A stretch of DNA of 64,000 nucleotides, taken from Pyronema omphalodes. Taxonomy: Eukaryota > Ascomycota > Pezizomycetes > Pezizales > Pyronemataceae. Positions 1-8,820 of the stretch are shown in pieces. The notes under the pieces are model-generated. The model saw nothing but the letters and a program-made list of their open reading frames with translations. It was not told where the DNA came from and ran no database searches. Position 1 is the first letter of the stretch. The number at the start of each line of letters is the position of its first letter. Location of the stretch: NCBI GenBank assembly GCA_024516155.1, contig JAJJXM010000023.1, positions 682,001 to 746,000 of the forward strand, given 5' to 3'. The position numbers and the translations under genes were made by a program.

Positions 1-610
1 TGCCAATGACACAAGGTTCAATGACACGCCTGATGCATCGATAAGAATTGCAATCCATGTGAGAAATGTAGTATCTGGAATGGCGTGCTTGGATAGTTGC
101 TGCTGAGAAAGGTGGGAAATATGAATCCCATCTGCGATCATTTGCAACAACCCGGCGGATTCAAACCAGATTAAACAGGTCATCTTCAGGAAATGCAAAA
201 TGGAAAATTAGCAACTATGTAACCAAGGAAATGATCCATGGCGTAGAATATAGTCTCCGCAGGAGTTGGAAACGATGTGGGTAATGCATGGGGCTATTGA
301 GCGAAGAATTCACCTTTGCAGCAAAATCTGCCATCGCCATCTTTGACAGCATGGTATCATCCAAAAACACCGTTGCCTCTCCTGATCCTGTACTGGAAGG
401 CGCTGTATCTGGTTCACGTTGTGAGTCCTTAGTGCTGTCTGGGTGGTCTGATATTGAACTTAAATCGCCGCTATCATGTCTTCGCTGTTGTTCACTTGGT
501 AATATTGCGGGAACCCCTATATCATCGCCTTGTAAGTCTTCACTTGGCCATGCATATTCTGGGTGTCCAGAAAAATCCTGTGGTTGTAGTATACCAGCAG
601 AATTTTCCAT
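1..610 (-). pseudogene. Clg1/Pcl-type cyclin-like gene, copy A, 5' part (runs off window)
   Basis: The reading frame starts at ATG 610 and encodes a hydrophilic N-terminus (MENSAGILQ...) ending in the motif NSSLNSPM. A second exon begins at ATG 183 with MTCLIWFES and continues past position 1. In the best copy (56,005-58,787) an intron joins these parts, with donor AAG|GTTTAT. Here the aligned bases read ATG|CATTAC, so the canonical donor is lost; the same change is in copy B. The open frame therefore reads into the intron and stops at 215. Compared with B, this copy has nine extra in-frame codons between VFL and MADFAAK. Cyclins of this class bind a Pho85-like kinase. Because the donor is missing and the 3' end is unseen, I call it a probable pseudogene. 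Confidence 0.7.
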
Positions 611-1455
611 CCTGTGACAATGGCTCCTTGGAAATAGTGAAGTCTTCTGAGGGCTTCAGTCTGTGATTATATGCAGCTTTGCTGGTTTCACCTTGCGTGT
701 GAATTTGTCGAAGACCGTCAATGTGATTCTGGCTGGGCTGACAAGCTTCGTGACAGAGAAAATGACAGTGATGGTAGCGGTTGGTCCGGTATGGAATATG
801 GGGCAGGCTCCGTGCTGAGACGATATCTAGTCTGTAATGGTGTGCCCAACTCCGTGCTGAATTGTGGGGATGGTGCAAGATACTAAGACAGAAGAGACCG
901 GAGGGTGTACTTGTACAGTGGTTAAGGTCTTTCTGTTCAACGCTTCCAGGCACTGTAACCCGCAGATTGAGAATAGTAAGGAACGGCAGAAGTCCTACAA
1001 CTATTACTTATTCTTGAAGAATTGCTGTCGTTGTGAGGTACTGAGCTGAGAACGTCTTATTCGGGCTTTCTGAAACTTGGGTTGACGTAGAACGTATAGG
1101 TGGATCTTGGTGGTGTTGAGATGGTCTATTGGAACAGATCTGGGCTCGCTGAAAGAAGGGAAGTTATTAGATGCTGTAGCGGCTAGTACTTACTCCATCT
1201 GGCTGATGCCGCCGGGGTATGCTGTATCATACTTCGTGGAAGAGTGGTGGAGTGAAGGACGGTGTTGTCAGATCCCCCCGGGCGGAAGCGGGATTTTTCG
1301 AATGATCTGGAGTGATCAAGTACGCAAATATTATCTCGGAATATCATGTTCACACCATTGGACTGTTATCCTTCCAGATCGAGCACGGCTCCTTCTATTG
1401 CCATTGTCACTAGAGGCTTCTTAGGCCAGAGGAGTTTTGCAGTTTAGCGGGTCAT
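611..1455 (-). promoter_or_regulatory. 5' flank of cyclin-like copy A
   Basis: This is the upstream flank of copy A and matches 43,286-44,130 upstream of copy B. More distant versions lie upstream of copy C (32,660-33,008 and 33,944-34,302) and copy D (55,330-56,004). Shared landmarks include a pyrimidine-rich block with the motif CCCTTACT and a block reading like caccaacatccacctatacg. Conservation across four copies suggests a promoter or 5' leader moving with the gene. Short ORFs here are open in A and B mainly because the arms are near-identical, so I do not call them genes. Confidence 0.5.
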
Positions 1456-1656
1456 GACTCTGCTGAGCCTGCATATTCTATACTCATTGCAATTGTGCCA
1501 GCTGCTGAGCTTGGAATTGCTGTCAAACCGAAGCATTCTGTGCAGTGGAATCCTCGGAATCTTGTGCGGCATTGAGAGCATCTTGTGTACTCGACTTCTG
1601 GATCCGCGAATGCAATGCGGCATTTGAGGAATCGGTAATATTCTGTTGCTCCTGCT
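1456..1656 (-). pseudogene. Fragment copied from the glutamine-rich gene (left arm)
   Basis: Read on the minus strand, about 200 bp encode a glutamine- and asparagine-rich stretch including QNASVRQQFQAQQLAQLQ. The resident glutamine-rich gene encodes QNASVQQQFQAQQAAQMQ at about 13,000-13,080. The nucleotide match extends upstream through non-repetitive positions (the part matching 13,080-13,220), so it is not simply shared CAG repeats. In-frame stops follow the QLAQLQ motif. It is a captured gene fragment lying between the repeated module and the cyclin-like 5' flank. Confidence 0.7.
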
Positions 1657-1738
1657 TTTGCTGGTGATTTTCTGTGTTTTATCGTTCTTTATCTTGTACA
1701 TTTTGTGGCAGTTCAAAGTTATGTTTCCGGGCGCAGTG

Positions 1739-2530
1739 TGATGAACGAGTGACGCTAGGGTAACCCTCGGTGGGCTCACAACTAATGATGCACAAGGGTA
1801 AAAACATCACGTAAATGATCTGAACCGAGCACAGTTGTATTTTACGCAATAAAGAAGCATTGGATTTTCAATTATTCATCTCATTCCGCAGATAACGGAA
1901 AACATTCCTTTCCAATGTGTGCCGGGAAGTGAAATAGAAAAAATGCCCAAAGGAGGGATCTGGCGGAAATGCGTCGGTTACGCGGCGATGTCATACATAT
2001 CCTAGAGGAGCTCGGTTAGCGGCTAGGCCGTGTAAATTGTAGCATGGCACACGCTAGTATGCGCACCCTGGGGCCTGTACCGTGAAAACCGCTGCTATGG
2101 TGGGTGACACAGAGGTGGTCCCCCTCGCGGCGAGAATCACTGCAGGACACACCAACCGCTACTCCTCGCCCTCAAACACGCCAATTACAAAATTTTGAGC
2201 TTACTTTTCAAGTAGACTTTGAAAGAACAGGAGTACGTGGAAAAACATGAACCTGTATTTTGTGTGGGAAGCAGAGATCTGTCGAAGGTCGTTGCACGCC
2301 AAGACATAACGCAAAATGATCTTTTATTTGCTGCATGCGCTGTCTAAGCTGACTGATGCGTGTTTGTACTGCAGGTAAATTTCAGTGGCTCAAAAGTCGC
2401 TACTGAATATTAAGATGTTTCGTGATCATCTCTGATCGTCTGTATTGACAGAAGTTGGCGGAGTTGTCGCGTGGTGATGGTAGCATTGTAAACCACAAAG
2501 CAACCGGGTAACACCTTGAGGATTAACTGC
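1739..2530. repeat. Module copy 1 in left arm
   Basis: This is one of two diverged direct copies of a roughly 0.8-0.9 kb module in this arm; the other is at 4,803-5,715. Landmarks in both are ccctcggtgggctca, the cgtgccgggaagtgaca-like block, tagcggctag, ctatggtgggtgacacagag, and aaaaacatgaacctgtat followed by gtcgaaggtc.ttgcacgcc. No conserved reading frame runs through it, so it looks non-coding or long decayed. Confidence 0.75.
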
Positions 2531-3566
2531 TCGTGTTTTTGTAATACGAATGGGCTTAGGAGATATGAAGGGACCAGTTTTACCATCCTGGAGCTATTTC
2601 CCTGCTGCAGTGTTTTTTTCTCTCATAACTGGTATACATACATCTGAAATTGCTCTTTCTTCTCTTCGGCTTCTCAGAAGCTTTCAGCATGTTCTCCTTG
2701 GAATGCTCATTCCGTTCTTCGTTATCCCAATTGTCGTGCCTGTGCTTATTATGCACTTTCCAAGCGTTGGAATATCTATTCATACGAAATCGGGTATTAT
2801 CCAGCTGTTATCATGGGCAAGAATGGAAAGCCGAGAATATTGATGCCCTCCATGCAACGGTGGACCGTTGAAATTTCGTTCGGCCTGCAGAGCCTCGGTA
2901 GCTCACCGTCACAAAGACCACAACACGAAGGCAACCGGTCTACTGCTCAGATTTCGAAATAGAACGAAAATCGACCCTGATGCAAGAAAACGTCATGAAC
3001 AGCTATGGAAATAATTTCATAAATCGACGGGCTGATGAAAATTCTCTTAGGGGAGACTCGACCGACAGATAATCTTCGAGAAACAATTCGCTCAAATGAG
3101 TGTATGAAATAAATCGTCGTGACAGATTCCATCGGGAGTGGCAGTCATTCAACAGTTCGAGGCACGCTACAGATCGGGGCTTATGTGTTTCTTAACGGAG
3201 CGAAATCTTGTCTGAGTCCAGGCAAATCGGCGAGCCATTGAGGGAACATTCATACCTGCTAGTGCCTGGTATTGTATTTTTGTATCAGCAAATGATACTG
3301 CCGTAGATAGTCCCGCGATACCGCGTGTAAAGAAAGTGTCATTATTCGTTTAGTCCAATCGCCTTGACACGTTATCAACACCTGTATCTCTGGCCGTTAG
3401 CCAACGAGCGGGAACAAAATACCGGACGCTATTTTCCACGATATGGGAAGGCAAGAGTTACCAGGAATCGGTTACGATGGCATACGGAAAGCGCTCAACT
3501 GTTCGAAACTAGAAATTCTGCAGTCACGAAATTCCCCGCCCGCTATCTATAAATACTGCAGAACGC
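2531..3566. other. Inter-module region of left arm, no gene recognised
   Basis: This stretch matches 41,175-42,210. It holds short open frames, such as one starting MGLGDMKGPVLPSWSYF with hydrophobic segments at 2,550-2,843, but nothing I recognise. The right-arm version of that frame stays open for 162 codons, against 97 here, because of an indel, which argues against strong selection. Part of the region (about 3,240-3,345) also matches 31,460-31,600 upstream of copy C, so it belongs to the repeated unit. Confidence 0.5.
3548..3555 (+). promoter_or_regulatory. TATA-like box before the 158-codon ORF
   Basis: The sequence TATAAATA lies 12 bases before the first ATG (3,567) of the repeat ORF. 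The same octamer is at 41,186-41,193 on the minus strand of the right arm. With usual TATA-to-start spacing, transcription would begin after the first ATG, so ATG 3,645 (MPERTSVNA) would be the usable start. Confidence 0.35.
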
Positions 3567-4043
3567 ATGAAATCTCGCACTTTATCTTACATATCTACCG
3601 AGAACCTTGCCATCCATATTTCGATAACCTCGCTATCATATCCAATGCCGGAACGAACCTCTGTTAATGCCACATCTGGGCCCACTTGCAGTGCCGGTCC
3701 GCAGCGTAGCCAGGACCTCCTCCGTAAGATACTAGAGCTGCATAATTCCGCAAGACAACAACGGGCGAAAGGTTTGTTTTTCCTCGCCCGTTTGTACCAT
3801 ATTGTCTTGGCCGCGATGGTACCTTCTTCACCACCCACAGCTGCCACAGACACGGTACCTTCTTCGCCACCGACAGCCGCCACAGTGCCTACTTTACCCC
3901 CAGTGGTACAGGCACCAAACGATTGCCAACATCTCCCCGTCAGCTCTCACCAAGACGACCTGAAGAACGAGAAAGATGGCGGAGTAACCACGCTTGCAGG
4001 CTACGAGCCAGGAGGAATCTGGGCAAACGAGTGCTATTGGTAG
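3567..4043 (+). CDS. Repeat-borne ORF of unknown function, left copy
   Basis: The open frame has 158 codons from ATG 3,567, or 132 codons from ATG 3,645, which the upstream TATA-like box favours. The right-arm copy (40,698-41,174, minus) has one amino-acid change (QQRAKG versus QQRTKG). The middle carries two near-perfect copies of VPSSPPTAAT, followed by a proline-rich stretch and a polar C-terminus ending in a conserved NECYW. I see no signal peptide, membrane segment or known domain. The arms are so similar that conservation alone does not prove coding. It is the longest open frame in the non-cyclin part of the arm. Confidence 0.4.
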   Translation: MKSRTLSYISTENLAIHISITSLSYPMPERTSVNATSGPTCSAGPQRSQDLLRKILELHNSARQQRAKGLFFLARLYHIVLAAMVPSSPPTAATDTVPSSPPTAATVPTLPPVVQAPNDCQHLPVSSHQDDLKNEKDGGVTTLAGYEPGGIWANECYW

Positions 4044-4802
4044 ATGGCCGTCATGGTTCATATGAAGGTGAGTTGGGGGCGGGGGAGGGGGGATGATGAG
4101 ATCATGTTTTATAATCATGTGTGGCAATGTGTTCTGTATATCATGAATAATAAATTTATTTTTAAACTCAAATGATATTTGATCCTGGCAATAATAAAGA
4201 CCAGACTCAAAGTCGCAATCGCAGTGATATCATAACTCATACGTCTGATGAACGCAATCACCATTGTAGTCAGATCCGGCTACCGCCTTTTCGACTGTTA
4301 TCCAACACACCTTGAACGACGTCCACCATCCAGCACGACCACGTATTCCACAGCCCCAGGAGAATAACCACTGAATGATACCGGACAGCATAATACAGAC
4401 ACGAAATATATGTCCGCGAAGGAAGTTCTGGTCTACGACGGGAGACTATCATTTTCTTCGAGGCGGAACAAACGGAGCACTGTCGCTCGTCTTCTCTGAA
4501 TCTTGCCAATGGGATACATTCAACCCCAAGCATCCCACTTATCAACGGCAAAGATTCTAATCCTCACTGCTATTACTGTTACTCTCATCTGTTGGTTTCA
4601 CCAATCCCTTGAAGCTGCATAGAGCCATGGTGTTCTCTTAACCAAAGTGCATACACGCACCAATGACTGAGGTACAATATTCACTTCTGGATAAATGAGT
4701 GACCCTTGTCCTTTATCTGTAGCCAAATGGCAGAGCAAGAGAGAAAGAGAGCAAGATCTTTCATCAGCTCTGACCGACCCAGTATCGGGTGATCTGTTGC
4801 GT
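4044..4802. other. AT-rich spacer of left arm, no gene recognised
   Basis: This follows the 158-codon ORF and matches 39,939-40,697. It begins with a G-rich run (about 4,075-4,093) and AT-rich sequence with several AATAAA-like motifs (aataataaat near 4,145, aataataaag near 4,190), which could serve as polyadenylation signals for the ORF. No coding pattern was seen. Confidence 0.4.
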
Positions 4803-5715
4803 CTAATGAGTGACACTAGGGCAACCCTCGGTGGGCTCACGACTGAAGATGCGCAAACGCAAGCATCTCCGAGAGTAGTTGCGTTTCATCCCTCGACGAA
4901 GCATTGTACGTACTTTTGATCCTTCTTCAGATCCCGTAGATTACGGAACACAGTTTCTTCCGTGGCGTGCCGGGAAGCGACATAGAAAGAGTGCCTAAGG
5001 AGCGGATCTGCGAAAATTCGTCGAACACGAGGCGCTGTGAGTTTCGCGGAGATATTAGGCTCTCAAAATCAAGTTTGATAACACCATCAAATTCAGATAT
5101 CCGTTTCTCTGATTTGCGGTACGTGGTATGTACTCCGGAGTTGCGGTCAGCTTAGCTCGGCTATATACTATGCTACGATGTCACATATACCCTGTACAAG
5201 CTTGGCTAGCGGCTAGCCCGTGTAGTGGGTATGGTAGGATGCGCTGGTATGCGCGCCCTGTACCGTGCAAACCAGTGCTATGGTGGGTGACACAGAGATG
5301 GTCCCCCTTGTGGCGAGAATCATCGCAGGGCACGCCAAACGCTACTCCTCAGCCACGTGAAGCATAAAGTTTTGAGTTGACTATTTACTTAGATCTTGCC
5401 AAAAACAGGAGTTTGTGGAAAAACATGAACCTGTATTTTGTCGGGGCAGCAGAAATCTGTCGAAGGTCATTGCACGCCAAGACATAAAACAAAATCATCT
5501 TTCATCAGCTGCATGCACTGTGAAAGCTGACTGATGCGTGTTTCCGCAGCTGGTAAATCTTAATGGCAGAAAGGGTCGCTATTGTATTTCAAGATATATT
5601 TTTTCATTATTTCTGATCGGGTGTATCGACAGAGTATGGCGGTGTAGTCGCGTGGCGATTGTGGCATCGTACGTCCACCATAAAGCAACCGAGAAAACCC
5701 CTTGTATCATATTAA
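4803..5715. repeat. Module copy 2 in left arm
   Basis: This is the second, slightly longer copy of the module at 1,739-2,530, in the same orientation about 3.1 kb downstream. It keeps the landmark blocks and adds an insertion around 5,040-5,170 containing ggtacgtggtatgtactcc. Its right-arm equivalent is about 39,026-39,938. A third, more decayed copy lies at about 38,190-38,660. Confidence 0.75.
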
Positions 5716-6080
5716 CTGAATGTCCTGACCCATACCTCTTGTACATCCCCACTTCTGACTCGAAAAAGATCTTTGTGTTTCAATCTTTTGGCCACAGACG
5801 CATTTTTGTTGTGACAAGCTGCGAGAATCCCAGTTGGGAGAAGATATCAAAGATTGAGAAACATAACTATATTTATCCAAGTTCAATAACGACATAGTCC
5901 TGCACTGTGGGGGGTATGAGCGAAAATGATTTGCATCAGAAGCTCTTAGCACGCGATGGAACATGCAACCTTTATACCAGTGCGCCTCGGACGTCGATAA
6001 TTCTCGGAGAACCATGATTTTGTGGAGGCTTGAATGCAGACCCTCCCAGTCGTGCAACCCAGTTTGAATTGACGAATAAA
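5707..6080 (-). pseudogene. Unknown protein-like frame at the inner edge of the left arm
   Basis: The minus-strand frame ends with CVCGQKIETQRSFSSQKWG and the stop after IQLI. It is open upstream beyond 6,057 with no ATG at its edge. The right arm has a counterpart at about 38,790-39,030 (plus). In the near-identical inner part the two match trivially. Outside it, where DNA similarity drops, the peptides still align with conservative changes (SDANHFRSYPP versus SDAYHFRPFPP), which hints at an ancestral coding exon. The right copy has an in-frame stop just upstream. Family unknown. Confidence 0.35.
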
Positions 6081-6929
6081 ACGGACTGTACGGACTGAAC
6101 GAACCGTTGGAATATGGGAACTGTACCGCGATCTAAATCAGCTAACTGTCAGTAGTATAAAGGCATTGAACCAAGGTTGGGCAAACAGGGTGAACCGTTT
6201 GCAATTGCGGAAACTAGTTTGTCCAGAGGAAGAGGAACTGGTTTATGAAGGGTCAATAATTATTCTCCAGTACATACATAACAAAATTCTATCCTAATCG
6301 TGTCACCGGAAATCACAACTGACGCTTGCGATTAAAAATCTTGAGCCCATCAATGGCCTCCAGAGTATCTGCCTGCATCAAATAGCAGTCCGATATAATT
6401 ATGTGTCTGCATTCGGAAAACAGCAGCCCAGACCCGACAGTCATTGGCACATCGCGGTAACGCAGACCATGCCCACAGCCATTTCGTAAAGGTTGGGGAA
6501 CCTGATCACCATAAACTGGCGGATAAAGTTGGGATCGGATACTAGCAGACTCGGTCACCGGTGGGTTCCAATGAGGTCAAATACATTACATACACCGATG
6601 CCCCTGACTTCCGAGTGAATAAGAGTGTAGTTACTATTAATTAACGTTACCACCGCGTATATTGCGCCAAGTAGTTCCAGCTTCACATTAACTTACATTT
6701 AACTATGTAAAATTGACTAGCATACGAGCCTAGGGATAGATGCGGAACAGGAGGTTATCTTTCTTTTATTCTGTTTCTTGGCACAAAGAGAACCAGAATC
6801 AGCTCCTGAATGAGTGATCGCTCATGACTAGTAACTACACTTGTTAAAGAGGGGGGGATTTTAAAAATGTTTTTGCTGAGACCTTGAATTGTTTTTCCAA
6901 TGTTCATAATTTAGGAACTTTAGGGACTT
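6081..6929. other. Intergenic, no gene supported
   Basis: This lies between the inverted-repeat arm and the decayed cyclin-like copy E. An 81-codon minus-strand frame (6,313-6,558) encodes a plausible soluble peptide with motifs NGCGHGLRYRD and SECRHIIISDC. It has no recognisable domain and no second copy here, so I do not call it a gene. Confidence 0.4.
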
Positions 6930-7260
6930 GAGAAACGTAACCTAACCCAGTGAACCTTGATCCGCATCCGCACGAGATTCCTCCATCCGAGTAACCCATA
7001 TATTTAACGTACGGGCTTTCTACACCCGAGGCCCTACCCCTACAATATCTTACCACAACCTTCTGAGATTGATTGCAACTTCTTCGGAAATTGCTCACTC
7101 TCGTGATATATCCCATGAGATATCTGTAGATGCAGAGTTACACTGGCCGTACGGGTTTCACAGGCCTTCCAGACAACCCCGGCCGGGCAACGTAAATCAC
7201 AGGGGGTGTGGGAAGGATTAATCTCCGCTGAGAGAATGGATTCTGCAAGAAGATAGGGTG
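6930..7260 (+). pseudogene. Cyclin-like copy E, decayed 3' end
   Basis: The DNA aligns with the C-terminal coding part of copy B (52,635-52,930) and more distantly copy D (58,440-58,700): shared blocks are ccagtgaacctkgat, cactctcgtgatatatcc/cactctcgtagtatatcc, and the nearly identical ggcaacgtaaatcacagggg. Several stops and frame changes break the frame. No cyclin box is present upstream, so this is a truncated 3' remnant on the plus strand, next to copy A on the minus strand. Confidence 0.65.
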
Positions 7261-8820
7261 CGAACCAATGTGTTTAACTGTTTTTGGCCAGCGATTATTC
7301 TTTCCCCTGGAGGAGTTGTCGAGGATACTGAATATAGAGGTGTATTGGGTCTTTATCTTCTGCCCTCGTCAGATTCGACATAGCGTATTTCTTTTTGGTT
7401 TTTTCCATTTATTTTTTTTAGACTTCTAGATGTGTTGGCATTTTTTATCATGTATGACTTCTGTATTTTTTACAGTCCTATCTGTTTGTTTTTGAATTTT
7501 CATATTTGCTGAGATGAGATGCGATTAGTATATTTATAATTGTGAACTGGGGGGCGTGATTTGTTGTATATATGGGTATAGATGATGGAGTAATAAGATG
7601 GGGTTTTCATGGGAGATGTGAGAAAGACAGGATGGGATAGGATGGTGCGATAGGGATTGGATGAATCGGTCAGTGAAGACAGAAAAGAATAGGAAGAAGG
7701 AGCACCCGAAATTATTATTGCACAGTCATAGCATGGGTGGTCGTGGGATTATTTTACTCAAAGATGCCTACTATGTTCGTTCTGGTCGGGTGATCTTTTT
7801 TCTTTCTATTATGCTTATTTTTGGAGTAGACAAGGTCAGGTCAGGTTTGGTTGCTTTGTCCTTTTTCGACATTTGGTAGTGAACCGATTATGACTTTGAT
7901 AATCAAAAACACTTTTTCTTTTAGAGATTTTTGTTTATGGCGCATGAGGGTTAAATTTCTTCTTTCTTCTTTTTTTTTCGGTTTTTTCATTTCTCTTTCC
8001 TTCCCTCTTTGTCTTTACAGAAGACCGACCAAATTTGAACTTGATGCATTCCGATTTTTTTAATCATCAGTCGTGATTCATGACCAGTCCTTTTATTCTT
8101 ATGAGCCAACTTGTATTCTATTCAGTGTTATCGTCAATATATATGTTTCGGAGACCAGTCGTGATATGGACCATGACAATATAATAATAATTTTGGTTGG
8201 TACTTCTTCCTGTACCGTTTCAATGTGCTGGGAAATGGCCCTGGTATATATACATGATTTATTCCAGTGCAATAAGACAGTGAAAAGAAGAACGGAAAGA
8301 TGGGTCGATAGGAAAAAGGAAGAAGAAAGAAGGAAAACGGTAAAAGGAAAAAGAAAAACGACAAGGGAAAAAAGAAGGAGGGGACGGGGAGCAGGAAAAA
8401 CGAACAAGAGCAAGGAAGAAGGAAAAAGGAAGAAGGAAAAAGGAAAAAGAAAGAAGGAAGAGCGGAAAAGCAAGAAGGGAAAAGGAACTGACAGTCATGA
8501 ATAGTCACGAATTAGCAGTTAGCAATAATCGTTTCTATGGGACGAGATGGTTTTGGACATGATGCACCTTCGAACTGCACTGTTCAAAATTAACTGTCGG
8601 TGGATTATGGGATCCGTTATACTCCCGGCAAAAACAGAACACCAAACACCCGACACGGACAGGGTACACAGAGCGAAATTTAGATTCCTAAGTCCAGGAA
8701 GCGCTGGTACGGTGTTTCTATTCGGAACCTCCCTGCTAACTCCCATCGCCTATGTGAAACGAATAGAAAAAAATAGAAGTTTCAAAAATTGATATTAGAA
8801 TTCGAATTGCTATTTCGGGT
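7080..8820 (+). repeat. 3' flank of cyclin-like unit, copy E
   Basis: This is a direct repeat of 52,790-54,593. Similarity runs through the end of the coding remnant, an AT-rich stretch, a polypurine block (8,276-8,490 versus 54,000-54,260) and ggaacctccctgctaactcc, ending sharply after gctatttcgggta in both copies. That shared endpoint probably marks the 3' boundary of the mobile or duplicated unit. Open frames in the polypurine block are low-complexity artefacts. Confidence 0.8.

Larger units (their letters stand above)
1..5900. repeat. Left arm of large inverted repeat
   Basis: This stretch is the reverse complement of the right arm (38,840-44,701). Matching positions sum to about 44,741 for most of the length, 44,714 near the left end and 44,737 near the inner end, so indels are few. 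Encoded ORFs match almost residue for residue; the 158-codon ORF differs at one position. Identity is very high from position 1 to about 5,835 and then drops to a diverged but still alignable sequence up to about 6,000. The arm probably continues left of the window, because the right-arm gene continues beyond its LINE insertion. About 33 kb of chromosomal genes separate the two arms. Confidence 0.92.

Noticed and set aside
8099..8508. Overlapping 79-143 codon frames on both strands
   Set aside because: All lie in the polypurine/polypyrimidine block; their openness reflects missing stop-codon composition, not selection.
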